A stretch of 64,000 bases of DNA from Paenibacillus senegalimassiliensis (GCF_001486585.1 NZ_LN909043.1:125361-189360); one strand, 5' to 3'. Counted from the first letter of the stretch, positions 25,503 to 35,184 are shown. Notes: a model not told the origin generated them from the sequence alone. Translations and numbers: made by a program.

Positions 25503-27371
25503 ATGACAGGTACAGATAAGCTGAATATGAATGCCATCGCTGGCAATCCACTCATCCATAAGCAGGACCTTAGCCTGGCGCTAAGACAACTCGTCAACCC
25601 GCTCAAGCCACTTTATGAGCAGGGAGGAAGTCGGTTGCCGATTAAGGGCAGCTTGGCTGGATACGGCGAGAGCATAGCTGGGCTGGAGGGGTTTTCTCGC
25701 ATTTTATGGGGGGTTGTCCCGGACTTGGCTGGGGGAGGAACAGATGATTTATGGGGAAATTGCCTAAGGGGCATACTGACCGGCACCGATCCCGAGCATC
25801 CGCACTATTGGGGCGATGCTGAGGATTACGATCAGCGTCTGGTGGAGATGGCGGTGCTGGGTATGGCACTGGCCATGATTCCTGAGCGAATATGGGGGCC
25901 TTTAAATGAACGGGAGCGGGGGAATCTGCATCGCTGGCTGAATATGATTAACGCCCATCCTTGCTATGATTGCAACTGGCTGTTCTTTCACGTCATGGTT
26001 AATTTGGGGTTCTATAAGACGGGGCAGCCTTACGATAAGGTACAGATGGAGAGGAATTTGCAGCGAATCGAGGAATTTTATCTGGGCCGGGGCTGGTACA
26101 GTGACGGAATAGGGGGACATAGCGATTATTACGTTCCTTTTGCGATTCATTATTATGCGTTGGTCTACTCCAAATTGATGGAGCGTGAGGACCCAGAGCG
26201 CTGTGCCAGATTTAGGAACCGGGCTCAGGAGTTTGCGATGGACTTCCTGCAATGGTTCTCTCCGAACGGAGCTGCTCTGCCTTATGGACGAAGCCTGGCA
26301 TATCGATTCGCCCAATCCGCATTCTGGAGTGCCTTCGCCTATGCCGAGGCTTGGACAGAGCTGTTCACTCCCGGTGTGGTGAAGGGGCTGGTTCTCCGTA
26401 ATTTGCGTTGGTGGTTCAAGCAGCCGATTCTGGATGAGAGCGGAATTCTGACCGTAGGATACGCCTATCCTAACCTGATTATGGCGGAGAACTACAATTC
26501 TCCCGGATCGCCTTACTGGGCGCTGAAGACCTTCCTGGTATTGGCCCTGGATGAGCAGGGACGTTTCTGGAGAGAGCCGGAGCAGGGCTTGCCTGATCTG
26601 CCGTGCCTGTCCGTTCAGCCGGAGCCGCATCTTGTACTCTGTCGACAGACCGCTACGGGACATGTGGCTGCCTTTAACACCGGTCATTTATCTACGAATG
26701 AGCATACGCATACCTCTGCGAAATATGAGAAGTTTGTCTATTCCTCGGCATTTGGCTTCAGCGTGCCGCGAGGGGAGTGGGGGCTTGCCCAAGGGGCGAT
26801 GGATTCTATGCTTGGTCTTAGTGAGCAGGACAATCTATATCGCGTTCGCCGCAGCAATGAGGAGACATGGATTCGCGGCCGTGTTCTCTATGCAAGGTGG
26901 CTGCCTTGGTCTAATGTGGTGGTGGAGACTTGGGTAGTTGCCGGGCTTCCTTGGCATGTCCGCATTCATCGAATTATCACGGGACGCTCTCTGGATGTTT
27001 CGGAAGGCGGGTTTGCCTTAGGTTTGCTGGAGGATGAAGCGGCTGCGGTTCAGACTTGCAGCGGAAGGCTGGATGCGACTAATCGGTCCGGTAGTTCCGC
27101 AATTGTTAATCTCACGGGGTATGGAGAGGCGTTGGCGGTTTATCCGAATGCCAATACCAATCTGCTTCACCCACGAACGGTGATTCCTTCGTTGCCAGTT
27201 GCATTGGACCCGGGATGCCATCTGCTAGCGGCGGCAGTATGGGGACAACCGGGAAGCGGCCGGATTACGGGGCTTGAAGCAGCTTTGAAAGAATTGGGGA
27301 TTGCGGTCGGTCAGGATGAAATTACGATAGCTGGAGAAGCGGGTGAGCCGATAAAGATTGCTATACCCTAA
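25503..27371 (+). CDS. DUF2264 family protein
   Basis: A 622-residue cytoplasmic protein of the DUF2264 type. The conserved N-terminal part includes LEGFSRILWGVVPDLAGG, YDQRLVEMAVLGMAL and CNWLFFHVMVNLG, and later GWYSDGIGGHSDYYVPFAIHYYALVY, which looks like a helical toroid. DUF2264 proteins accompany lyase and GH88/GH105 genes in many loci, but their reaction is not firmly known; a glycosidase or lyase role is plausible. The ATG at 25503 is preferred over an upstream in-frame TTG because GAGGGGG lies nine bases before it. Confidence 0.8.
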   Translation: MTGTDKLNMNAIAGNPLIHKQDLSLALRQLVNPLKPLYEQGGSRLPIKGSLAGYGESIAGLEGFSRILWGVVPDLAGGGTDDLWGNCLRGILTGTDPEHPHYWGDAEDYDQRLVEMAVLGMALAMIPERIWGPLNERERGNLHRWLNMINAHPCYDCNWLFFHVMVNLGFYKTGQPYDKVQMERNLQRIEEFYLGRGWYSDGIGGHSDYYVPFAIHYYALVYSKLMEREDPERCARFRNRAQEFAMDFLQWFSPNGAALPYGRSLAYRFAQSAFWSAFAYAEAWTELFTPGVVKGLVLRNLRWWFKQPILDESGILTVGYAYPNLIMAENYNSPGSPYWALKTFLVLALDEQGRFWREPEQGLPDLPCLSVQPEPHLVLCRQTATGHVAAFNTGHLSTNEHTHTSAKYEKFVYSSAFGFSVPRGEWGLAQGAMDSMLGLSEQDNLYRVRRSNEETWIRGRVLYARWLPWSNVVVETWVVAGLPWHVRIHRIITGRSLDVSEGGFALGLLEDEAAAVQTCSGRLDATNRSGSSAIVNLTGYGEALAVYPNANTNLLHPRTVIPSLPVALDPGCHLLAAAVWGQPGSGRITGLEAALKELGIAVGQDEITIAGEAGEPIKIAIP

Positions 27372-27418
27372 AATATAGTCAACAAGTCGCCGAAGAATGG
27401 GTATGAGGAGGAGTGGCT

Positions 27419-29065
27419 ATGCAAACATGCCGGGAGCGCATGGAACGTATTATACTGCAAAAGGCGGAGGAGGCGTGGAGCCGTCCGCTACTCGCTAGCG
27501 GCCTGTGGCATCACGGGGATATTCGTGACAATGTGTACGATGCGGCCTATATTCAGGCAGCGGCCCTGAATGAGAAGCTGCCCGTATCCTTCCCGCGAGA
27601 GCAAGCACTAAGCCTGGCAAGATCAGTATGGCTACAGGTGCTTTCTCTGCAGGATGATCAGCCAGAGAGTCCGACCTATGGCCATTGGCCTCTGAGTTTG
27701 GGCGATCATCCACAGGAAGCGGAGAAGAACACGCTGCCCGCAGAACTTATGAGCAGCCTGCTGGTGTACTGGAGTATGCGTTACGGAGCGGAGATGGACG
27801 ATGCCTTAGGCGAGGCGTTCAGGCAAACGCTGGAGCATTTGTACCACTCTGATTTCTATCGTCAACCGCTCCGGCTATACAACCACCATGAGGTAAAATA
27901 TATCGCGGCCAAGTTGCTGTTTGGAAGCCTATTCCACGACTCGGAGCTGCTCCTCAGCGGAAGACGGAGCTTACAACTCCTTGTGGAGAGAATTCAGCAA
28001 AAGGGTATGGCCGAATACGCAGCCCTCCCTTGGTTCTGGCACTGGATTCAAGCACTGACCTGCGTATATGATTGTGTGCCGGATTCTGATATCCGGGAAG
28101 GTACGGCCAGACTGCTAGAGGAGTTGTGGCGTTACCGGGCAAGTCATTACCTGCATGGGGCGTGGGTGGGAGGACGGATGCGCAGCTTACCCGTAGATCT
28201 TCCAAGAGATAGTAATGTGGCGTTCGATTACGTGCAATTCGGTGATTTTGCGTTGCCTGAGCCGCTAGCTCGCGTGGAATTTGCGGGTTTTCTGCATTTC
28301 GATATTTCGGACGATCTTCGTAGGGCCGCCTTGGCAGGCACGTCCGGTTCCTCCTCTAGGCTAAGCTATGAGATAGCTCCGGCAAACGGGGGTGCCCCGC
28401 TTCATCAAATCATCTACCGCACGGAGCATGCGGCTACGGGCGGTATCCTGGAACGTGCTGAAGAGTTCGACAATGAGCAGCACCGCTGGGAGATTACCCT
28501 TCCGTTGTCCGAGACAGAAGGGGCCAATCGTCTGTACCTTTTCTCTCCAGGTGGCGGTTATACCGAGGGAGATCCACGTCATGAAAGTAATGCGGGCGAA
28601 CTGCTGCTCTATGAACATACGGTTCTCGGAATCTATGCACCAGAACAGCCCAAAGGTCAGGAACACCATATTGCTGGGGTGTTGCCAATAGGCGAATGGG
28701 TAGTTCAGGGAAATGCCACTTATGGCGAACTGACTCATATATATGCTGCGGTCTTCTTGCCTACAGAACTGGAGGTTGCGGAAAAATCACACTATCAGGC
28801 GCTGAGTAGCTTCGGCGATGAGACAGGTTATGGCTACGTGGTGGAAATACTGGAGAAGTCCGCTGCGGCAGAGCGTGGCATGTACAGCTTGCCTGATTTT
28901 ATCGCTGCCAGGTCGAAGCAACAACCAGAGTGGCATCTGGAGCCAGATGCAGGTAGCTGGGGTGTAAGCTACGTAAATATGGATGGCGCTGAATTGAGCT
29001 TGACGCTGGACCATCTTGGACGAATTCGCAGATTGCAAAATGGCCTTAGGATAGGACCAGTCTAA
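27419..29065 (+). CDS. Unrecognised protein of the uronate locus
   Basis: A 548-residue cytoplasmic protein that I could not place. The first 270 residues are rich in aromatic residues and helix-forming stretches (YDAAYIQAAALNEKL, ELMSSLLVYWSMRYG, LPWFWHWIQALTCVYDCV), which fits an alpha/alpha toroid. The rest is beta-rich (FAGFLHFDISDDLRRAALAG, IAGVLPIGEWVVQGN), as in the C-terminal sandwich of many lyases. It may be a third uronan-processing enzyme, or a member of a heparinase-like clan without the usual motif. The ATG at 27419 follows GGAGGAG. It is the last gene of the locus. Confidence 0.6.
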   Translation: MQTCRERMERIILQKAEEAWSRPLLASGLWHHGDIRDNVYDAAYIQAAALNEKLPVSFPREQALSLARSVWLQVLSLQDDQPESPTYGHWPLSLGDHPQEAEKNTLPAELMSSLLVYWSMRYGAEMDDALGEAFRQTLEHLYHSDFYRQPLRLYNHHEVKYIAAKLLFGSLFHDSELLLSGRRSLQLLVERIQQKGMAEYAALPWFWHWIQALTCVYDCVPDSDIREGTARLLEELWRYRASHYLHGAWVGGRMRSLPVDLPRDSNVAFDYVQFGDFALPEPLARVEFAGFLHFDISDDLRRAALAGTSGSSSRLSYEIAPANGGAPLHQIIYRTEHAATGGILERAEEFDNEQHRWEITLPLSETEGANRLYLFSPGGGYTEGDPRHESNAGELLLYEHTVLGIYAPEQPKGQEHHIAGVLPIGEWVVQGNATYGELTHIYAAVFLPTELEVAEKSHYQALSSFGDETGYGYVVEILEKSAAAERGMYSLPDFIAARSKQQPEWHLEPDAGSWGVSYVNMDGAELSLTLDHLGRIRRLQNGLRIGPV

Positions 29066-29163
29066 AAAGACTGGAACCTGCGTCTCCTTCTTTTTTTACC
29101 CTGTCCCGCATAGGTTGTATGGTAGGTGATCCTCTGTTTTTGACGGTAATAGGGGGGCTGGAC

Positions 29164-30036
29164 ATGCGAATACGACGCGGGTGGCGAAGCCGGAGGAGAC
29201 GGCCGGGAAGCCGGCGGAAGATGTGGATCATACTGCTCGTCGTGGTCATATTTGCAACATTTCAATTTATGGGTTATGTAGAGCGAAGAATGACCGGACC
29301 GATTATTCACCTGGCCCAAATCAGGGTGAAGCAAATTGCTACGGAGTCAATCAACGATGCGATCACTGCCCAGGTGGCCAATCAGCAGCAGGTGGAGGAG
29401 TTAATTGACTGGAAGACAGATAACACGGGGAAAATCACGGGCTTCATGTTAAATTACTCTGCGCATATGAAGGTGACCTCGGAGACGATTCAGACGGTTC
29501 GCCATACGTTGGACGAAGTATCGCGGTTATCGGAATCGATTCCGCTTGGTCAGGCGCTGGGGAGTCCCATTCTCGCCTCCTTCGGACCCGGTATTCCTAT
29601 CAAGATTGAGCCCAAGGGCGATGTCAAGGTCGATCTGAACACCAGGCGTCAGGATGCTGGAATCAATATGATTCTGGTCGAGGTATTCTTACGGGTCAAG
29701 ACGGAACTGGCCGTCGTAGTTCCCTTCAACATAGAATCCCAGGCGGTAGAAACGGAGATTCCAGTGTCTTACCTGCTCGTGGTTGGAGATGTTCCGATGT
29801 ACTATTACGATAGCAAGGGCAACCCGGTGGGAGATACACGGCCTGATGCTCCTAACATTGCCTTGCCGGCCCCGGAGAACAACAAATCATCCGGCAGTGC
29901 GGAGGACGGAACGGTCTTGCCTGGTTCTGCGCAGGATTCTACCGAATCAGGTACAGCCGAAGATCAGACTGACATGCAGAGCAAGGAAGAAGGGCAAGGC
30001 GGGAAGGCCAATACGAATAGCGGCGGGCATGAATAG
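29164..30036 (+). CDS. yunB: Sporulation protein YunB
   Basis: A 290-residue protein with a very basic N-terminus (about residues 1 to 20), one membrane span (WIILLVVVIFATFQFMGYV) and an extracytoplasmic domain. The conserved core MTGPIIHLAQIRVKQIATESINDAI and the later FGPGIPIKIEPKGDVKVDL match YunB of Bacillus, a protein made in sporulating cells. The C-terminal 60 residues are low-complexity (Ser/Glu/Asp/Gly) and look like an extension. The ATG at 29164 follows AGGGGGG. Its position beside an M23 peptidase and lipA matches the Bacillus yunAB/yutB region. Confidence 0.88.
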   Translation: MRIRRGWRSRRRRPGSRRKMWIILLVVVIFATFQFMGYVERRMTGPIIHLAQIRVKQIATESINDAITAQVANQQQVEELIDWKTDNTGKITGFMLNYSAHMKVTSETIQTVRHTLDEVSRLSESIPLGQALGSPILASFGPGIPIKIEPKGDVKVDLNTRRQDAGINMILVEVFLRVKTELAVVVPFNIESQAVETEIPVSYLLVVGDVPMYYYDSKGNPVGDTRPDAPNIALPAPENNKSSGSAEDGTVLPGSAQDSTESGTAEDQTDMQSKEEGQGGKANTNSGGHE

Positions 30037-30063
30037 AGGGCGTCTACTTCTTGGACGCCCTCT
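30035..30063. terminator. Terminator between yunB and the M23 gene
   Basis: AGAGGGCGTC pairs with GACGCCCTCT, followed by TCTTGTT. It overlaps the last codons of the converging M23 peptidase gene. Confidence 0.65.
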
Positions 30064-31096
30064 TCTTGTTGGCTGAACGGTCAAGCTGCTCCCATCTCTT
30101 CAGCAGCGGATAAGGGTCGAAGGCCCATTCACTGTGTCCGGTATCGCGGTAAATGCCGTAGTGCAGGTGCGGCGGGAATTTCCCCGAGGTGCCGGGAGGT
30201 CCGTAGCCACTGTTGCCAACCCAGCCAAGGGTTTGTCCAGGTTCAACAAAATGTCCTACTTCAATCCCTTTTTCATATCCTTGCAGATGGGCAAAGTAAT
30301 GATAACGGTTGTTGATGTCACGGATGCCAAGCCGCCAGCCGCCGTAAGGATTCCAACCCTTGGTCTCCACGATGCCGTAGCAAACGCTGCGGACGGTGAC
30401 ACCCATAGGGGCAAATAGGTCCGTGCCCTCATGAATACGGAGTCCACCCCACCCTCGCCGAGCTCCCCAAGTATCTCGGTAGGTATAGGTACTACGGATC
30501 GGAAGGGGAAAAGACCCGGCCGCCAAGTCCAGCGTGCGGAAGTTCTTATACATTTTGGCAAATTGATGGACCCGCTCCACGGCGAGGTTGTTCTGGTAAT
30601 AGCGCCAGAGTCCGATGCGGAGGTCCTCTTCATGATAACCGAAGCCCAGCAAATAGGCCGCCATCGTGAACAGGGAGTCGCGGTCGTCCTTGGGATCGGC
30701 AATGCCATCTGCGGTTGCGTCCTTTCCCATGCCGCCGAACAAGCCAATCGTAGCCGGATTACGGTCCTCGGGGTCCGGGTTAAGCGGCCCGACCCAGGTC
30801 CCTTCCTTGAAGCGTATGCCCGTCAAGCGGGACTCCTGCTGTTTGCGGGGAGTAATCGTCCGCTCATATTGATCGATGGCAGCGATCCAATACCAAGGAA
30901 TCCGGGTTAGTATTTCAATCTCCTCATAAAGCCCCATGCGCTGCTCGAAAATGTTGGGCTCGGCAGCAGCAACCCCGGTCTCCTCCTTGGCATTCACAGG
31001 GCATGTCCCCAAACCGCTTACACAGGAGGCTATCAACAGACTGAGGGTAATCAGGTATTGAAGCCACGAAGTGCGGGTAATCAGATAAGACCTCAA
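30044..31096 (-). CDS. M23 family metallopeptidase, YunA-like, probable lipoprotein
   Basis: Probable zinc endopeptidase of peptidoglycan, 350 residues. The N-terminus has a hydrophobic signal with ITLSLLIASC, which fits a lipobox (Cys near residue 25). The C-terminal LytM domain has HEGTDLFAPMG for the first zinc ligands and PPHLHYGIY for the last His pair. The middle part (about 60 to 180) is an extra domain with YLLGFGYHEEDLRIGLWRYY. The start is TTG at 31096 after AAGGAGGG. It neighbours yunB as in Bacillus, which points to a sporulation or cell-wall role. Confidence 0.85.
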   Translation of the reverse strand: MRSYLITRTSWLQYLITLSLLIASCVSGLGTCPVNAKEETGVAAAEPNIFEQRMGLYEEIEILTRIPWYWIAAIDQYERTITPRKQQESRLTGIRFKEGTWVGPLNPDPEDRNPATIGLFGGMGKDATADGIADPKDDRDSLFTMAAYLLGFGYHEEDLRIGLWRYYQNNLAVERVHQFAKMYKNFRTLDLAAGSFPLPIRSTYTYRDTWGARRGWGGLRIHEGTDLFAPMGVTVRSVCYGIVETKGWNPYGGWRLGIRDINNRYHYFAHLQGYEKGIEVGHFVEPGQTLGWVGNSGYGPPGTSGKFPPHLHYGIYRDTGHSEWAFDPYPLLKRWEQLDRSANKKRASKK

Positions 31097-31208
31097 GATG
31101 TAAATCCCTCCTTCAGAACTATACAGTCCAACCTGCAAGACCTCCTTAGGTTGAGGCAAAGTCTGTGTTTTTATTCCATATCCAGAGTATGTTTCCCAGT
31201 TCATTCAT

Positions 31209-31216
31209 GGTATAAT
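31209..31216 (+). promoter_or_regulatory. Extended -10 promoter of lipA
   Basis: TGGTATAAT has the extended -10 form and lies about 45 bases before the lipA start. No clear -35 was found at the usual distance. Confidence 0.5.
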
Positions 31217-31260
31217 AGTACAATGTGATTTGACTTCAAAGAGAAGGAAGGTCTTGCATC

Positions 31261-32157
31261 TTGGCAAAGAAAATCCAGGAGCCCAAGCCGGATTGGATTC
31301 GGATCAAGCTGACGACCGGAGACAATTATCAGGATATTAAGCAAATGATGCGCTCCAAAACTTTACATACGGTTTGTGAAGAAGCGCGTTGCCCGAACAT
31401 ATATGAATGCTGGGCGAACCGCACAGCTACATTTATGATCCTGGGGGATATCTGCACGCGAGCTTGTCGGTTCTGCGCGGTGAACACCGGACTGCCGACC
31501 GAGCTTGATTTGCAGGAGCCTGAGCGGGTTGCTGAGGCTGCTGAGCAGATGAACTTGCGTCACTGCGTAGTCACCAGCGTAGCCCGTGATGACCTGAAGG
31601 ATGGCGGTGCCGGTATTTTTGCCGGAACGATCAAAGCCCTTCGCCAGCGTCTTCCCCTTTGCAGTGTGGAGGTCCTGATTCCCGACTTTCAAGGTGATGA
31701 GGAGTCTTTGCGCATTGTAATGGATGCCAAACCGGATATTCTTAATCATAATATCGAAACGGTGGAACGCTTATCTGACCGGGTTCGGGCCAAGGCCAAA
31801 TATCATCGCTCTTTGGAGCTGTTGAAGCGGGCTAAGGAGATGAATCCGGATATCCCTACAAAATCCAGCATTATGCTGGGTGTGGGTGAAGAATGGGAAG
31901 AAATTCTGCAAGCGATGGATGATTTGCGAGCGGTAGACTGCGATATTTTGACGATCGGCCAGTATTTGCAGCCTTCGCCACAGCATTTGCATGTTGAGAA
32001 GTATTACAAGCCGGAGCAATTCATGGAACTGAAGGAAGAGGGGATGAAGCGGGGATTCAGTCACGTAGAATCCGGTCCGCTGGTGCGTAGCTCCTATCAT
32101 GCCCATGAGCAGGTGAACTCGGCCAAGAAGAAAGCGAGCGTATCTGCCTCATTGTAA
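31261..32157 (+). CDS. lipA: Lipoyl synthase
   Basis: Radical SAM enzyme that inserts two sulfur atoms into protein-bound octanoyl groups to make lipoate. It has 298 residues. The auxiliary cluster motif [12 protein letters not shown] (about residues 40 to 51), the radical SAM motif CTRACRFC (about 65 to 72) and the C-terminal RSSYHA Ser ligand are all present. The start is TTG at 31261, preceded by AGGAAGG. It is followed by yutD after 51 bases, as in Bacillus. Confidence 0.96.
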   Translation: MAKKIQEPKPDWIRIKLTTGDNYQDIKQMMRSKTLHTVCEEARCPNIYECWANRTATFMILGDICTRACRFCAVNTGLPTELDLQEPERVAEAAEQMNLRHCVVTSVARDDLKDGGAGIFAGTIKALRQRLPLCSVEVLIPDFQGDEESLRIVMDAKPDILNHNIETVERLSDRVRAKAKYHRSLELLKRAKEMNPDIPTKSSIMLGVGEEWEEILQAMDDLRAVDCDILTIGQYLQPSPQHLHVEKYYKPEQFMELKEEGMKRGFSHVESGPLVRSSYHAHEQVNSAKKKASVSASL

Positions 32158-32208
32158 CAAGGCACTAATTAGCCATACGGATGATGTATGTAGAAGGAGG
32201 AGCGCCCC

Positions 32209-32565
32209 TTGATTCAAATCGGCGGCAAAACCTACGAACTTATTCAGAACTACAAAGAAGCTTGGGACCCTGAGGCGTTCAAGCAGCGTTATAGCGAGGT
32301 ACTGGACCGTTACGATTATATTATCGGGGACTGGGGTTATGAGAAGCTGCGCTTGAAGGGATTTCTACGGGACAACCATCCCAAAGCCAATCGTGATACC
32401 GCGTATTCCGGAATCACGGATTATATCAACGAATATTGCAATTTCGGCTGTGCTTACTTTGTACTTCAGAAGGTCAAGGACAATCACAAGGAACGGGATA
32501 ACAAAGACAAGGATTCAGGTAACAATTTCAAAGGACAACCGCAAATGGAAACGGCCTCCGAATAA
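32209..32565 (+). CDS. yutD: YutD family protein
   Basis: A 118-residue protein of the YutD (DUF1027) type, function unknown. The core has YDYIIGDWGYEKLRLKGF and NFGCAYFVLQKVK, both conserved in the family; the last 30 residues are charged and variable. The start is TTG at 32209 after AAGGAGGAG. Linkage to lipA is conserved among bacilli. The gene's last codons form the left arm of its own terminator. Confidence 0.88.
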   Translation: MIQIGGKTYELIQNYKEAWDPEAFKQRYSEVLDRYDYIIGDWGYEKLRLKGFLRDNHPKANRDTAYSGITDYINEYCNFGCAYFVLQKVKDNHKERDNKDKDSGNNFKGQPQMETASE

Positions 32566-32587
32566 TTCGGAAGGCCGTTTTTTTATA
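32551..32587. terminator. Terminator overlapping the end of yutD
   Basis: ACGGCCT and CCGAAT pair with ATTCGG and AGGCCGT, with one bulged A, followed by seven T. It can also end the converging protease transcript. Confidence 0.8.
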
Positions 32588-32598
32588 TATGATTTTTT

Positions 32599-34047
32599 TT
32601 AACGATTAGATAAGTTCAGAGTACCTTGGTTATAGCTCCAACGAATATGAGGGTACTTCTTGACGAATTCATGCAATTCCAGATAAGATTCGCCCTCTAC
32701 GAGCTTCACGGCCTGTGCGGCTACGGTAAATCCTGCTGCTGTGCCAGCACTATCGGTGATCGTCAGCTTCTGATTACTGGTCACCCAGGTTGGCGTGCCT
32801 TTGACCAATGCTGCAAGCAGGCGGGAAGGTGCATACACCTTATCGCCGTCCTTCAGGACGTCAACATATCCAGGGAACGGCGCCCCGTTGATGCTTAAAG
32901 ATGCTGGACCACCACTGATGTCGATGCGCCGTACCCCAGCCTCATATAGTCCGGTTACAAGCTGGGCCGCTGCATTATACTCAACCTCGATATCCGGCTC
33001 GAGGCCAACGTAATTGAAGTCCTCCAGATGCGGCGTGAAATAGGCCTGCACGGTGAGCTTCAAGGAACTGCCATTGGATAAGGTGAACACATTTTGAATA
33101 CGAGCCTTACCGTAGGTTTGTTCTCCGACGACCGTGGCGATGTCATTATCACGAAGCGCGCCGGTCAAAATTTCGGAAGCGCTGGCTGTTAACTCATTCG
33201 TTAATATTACCACCGGCATGCCAATAGATTGTCCATCTTCTATGACAACCGCTTCTAGTTCATCGCTCTGATCGGCAATATACATCAGGACCTGGTCATC
33301 CATGAAATGCTTGGCGATGTTGGCTGCCGAATCTACATAACCGCCGAGATTATCCCGAAGATCCAGCACCAGAGCACCGATGCCTTCCTTACGTTGCCGT
33401 GCCAGCTCTTCAGCGAACTCTTCATCGGCTGTATCCGAGAAAGAAGAGATGGCGATATAGCCTACCTTGCTGTAAGGCACAACCGTTCCCGTAACAGACG
33501 GGAGGGTGAAGTGAGCACGCGTAATCGGGTATACCAGAGATTGTCCACCGCGGTCGACCGTAATTTTCACCTCGGTATGTTCTTCCCCTTGTATTCTCAA
33601 GATATCCTCGCTGCTGGTGACGGGAAGGCCATCTACCTTCACGATGATGTCTCCCGGCAAGATGCCAGCCTTGGCTGCTGGAGAATTCTTCAGCACATCG
33701 GTAACGAACAGCTTGTCCTCCGTGTAACGAAGAGTGGCTCCAATCCCTACAAACTCTTGGTTCACTCCGTCCTCAAAGCTTTGCAGTTCTTCTTCTGTAA
33801 AATAGTCGCTATAGGGATCTTCCAGGGTATAAACCATGCCACGAATGGCGTTGTCCAGTAACTCCTGGCGTTCTACACCTTCAATATTGTAGGTCTCCAG
33901 GTAATAAAGCACCTCTTGCAGCGCGTCCAGGTCCGAGGCTTCGGTGGCTGCGTCTGCTTCTGCGGCCCAGGCGGCTTGCGGCAATCCCAGGAGCATGAAG
34001 GATAAGAGAGGGATCAGGGCATATCTGCGAATATAATGGGGGATCAT
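32599..34047 (-). CDS. S41 carboxyl-terminal processing protease (CtpA/CtpB type)
   Basis: Secreted or surface serine protease of 482 residues. A signal peptide (LIPLLSFMLLGLPQAAWA) ends near residue 30. A PDZ domain lies at about 80 to 160 (GIGATLRYTEDKLFVTDVLKN, then AGILPGDIIVKVDG). The S41 domain has the catalytic Ser in ELTASASEI and Lys with Gln in GKARIQ. The C-terminal 110 residues (PSLSINGAPFPGYVDV, YAPSRLLAALV) resemble a copper amine oxidase-like stalk domain. The inner ATG at 34047 is used because GAGG is too near to the ATG at 34053. In Bacillus, CtpB acts in sporulation signalling; the role here is not known. Confidence 0.9.
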   Translation of the reverse strand: MIPHYIRRYALIPLLSFMLLGLPQAAWAAEADAATEASDLDALQEVLYYLETYNIEGVERQELLDNAIRGMVYTLEDPYSDYFTEEELQSFEDGVNQEFVGIGATLRYTEDKLFVTDVLKNSPAAKAGILPGDIIVKVDGLPVTSSEDILRIQGEEHTEVKITVDRGGQSLVYPITRAHFTLPSVTGTVVPYSKVGYIAISSFSDTADEEFAEELARQRKEGIGALVLDLRDNLGGYVDSAANIAKHFMDDQVLMYIADQSDELEAVVIEDGQSIGMPVVILTNELTASASEILTGALRDNDIATVVGEQTYGKARIQNVFTLSNGSSLKLTVQAYFTPHLEDFNYVGLEPDIEVEYNAAAQLVTGLYEAGVRRIDISGGPASLSINGAPFPGYVDVLKDGDKVYAPSRLLAALVKGTPTWVTSNQKLTITDSAGTAAGFTVAAQAVKLVEGESYLELHEFVKKYPHIRWSYNQGTLNLSNR

Positions 34048-34086
34048 GATCATCTTCCTCTGCAAATTATTTAAAGAATTTCACTT

Positions 34087-34270
34087 CTAGAGGTTGTTCA
34101 AAAAGTCACCTTCCCAGGACGAAGATGTTCAAGGAGTGAACTCGGCATCGAATCTTGAATTCACCCGGGCCTTCCGTTGCTCACGTACCCACTACGTAAG
34201 CTCCGCTACTCAGTCCCTAGCTTCATCCAACCTTCTTGGTCCTGTAAACCCGACTTTTTGAACACGCACT
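34087..34270. repeat. Dispersed repeat with terminal inverted repeats, short copy
   Basis: About 184 bases beginning GTTGTTCAAAAAGTC and ending GACTTTTTGAACACGC, so its ends are inverted repeats of each other (GTTCAAAAAGTC). It shares blocks such as GAATCTTGAATTCACCCGGG, GTTGCTCACGTACCCA and CCCTAGCTTCATCCAAC with 42448 to 42730. It begins 40 bases upstream of the protease start and encodes no protein that I can see. Confidence 0.75.
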
Positions 34271-34292
34271 TCCAAGCTGAGAGTTCAAAAAG

Positions 34293-35096
34293 CTAGTCAA
34301 GAAATGCGTTGCGTACCCGGGTCCAAAAAGGAAACGGCCGGTAGCGGACAAAGCTGATTTTCCGCTCGGCAACCTGACAGCTTACCGAGATCAAATCATC
34401 CATCGGCAGGTTAACGTGATCGATGGTCAGCAGCAAATTTTGTTCCTTGCGCGAATAAATGTCGCAGCGATGATGCTTGGGCAATACAAGAGGTGAGCCC
34501 AGGGTTCGAAATACCCGGTTGTTGATCGAAGCGATCTCCGTCACCTGTAATGCTTCAATAGAAGGGTGGAGCATGGCTCCGCCCAGACTCTTGTTATAGG
34601 CGGTACTTCCCGATGGAGTGGACACGCAGATGCCGTCGCCCCGAAACATTTCAAACATCTGGTCATTAATGTCCACCTGGGCAACTACGGTGCCATCCAC
34701 GCCTTTCAAAGTAAACTCGTTCAGACATATGTAGGAAGAGTTCCCGGAGCGCTTGCAAATTTCCAAATGAATCAAGGGATATTGGACGACTCGTGGTTCT
34801 ATCGTTTCCCCCTTCGCCTGGTTGCTCATCATATGGATGAGCTCAGGAATCTCATCGGCTTTCCAGTCGGCATAGAAGCCCAGGTGACCGGTATGTATGC
34901 CTACGAAGGCAATCGAGGGAATCTGGTCGATGAATGTATGAAAGGCGTGTAGCATAGTGCCGTCTCCGCCAATCGATACCACGATATCGGGAGATTTCTC
35001 ATCCAGTTCCAAGCCATTCTCGGCAGCAAGCCGATGAAACAACTCGCTTAATTCAACGGATATTTCATCTCCACGATCAAGTACAAAGTATTTCAA
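34293..35096 (-). CDS. nadK: NAD kinase
   Basis: Phosphorylates NAD to NADP. It has 267 residues. The GGDGTMLHAFH motif (about residues 39 to 49) and the NE-type nucleotide-binding motif in CLNEFTLKG are intact, as is TPSGSTAYNKSLGG. Start is TTG at 35096, giving MKYFVLDRGDE, because AAAGGAG sits upstream at good distance and homologues begin at this point. It reads leftward, between ylbJ and the dispersed repeat. Confidence 0.93.
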   Translation of the reverse strand: MKYFVLDRGDEISVELSELFHRLAAENGLELDEKSPDIVVSIGGDGTMLHAFHTFIDQIPSIAFVGIHTGHLGFYADWKADEIPELIHMMSNQAKGETIEPRVVQYPLIHLEICKRSGNSSYICLNEFTLKGVDGTVVAQVDINDQMFEMFRGDGICVSTPSGSTAYNKSLGGAMLHPSIEALQVTEIASINNRVFRTLGSPLVLPKHHRCDIYSRKEQNLLLTIDHVNLPMDDLISVSCQVAERKISFVRYRPFPFWTRVRNAFLD

Positions 35097-35184
35097 GATG
35101 ACAAGCTCCTTTAAAGGTCCTTTTGTAAAGATCATAATCAATTCGTGGGCAGAACACAATGTTCATTTTCTGTAGAGCCGGGCT

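Noticed and set aside
25902..26687. A 261-codon minus-strand frame inside the DUF2264 gene
   Set aside because: It is antisense to a gene with conserved family segments and lacks initiation signals.
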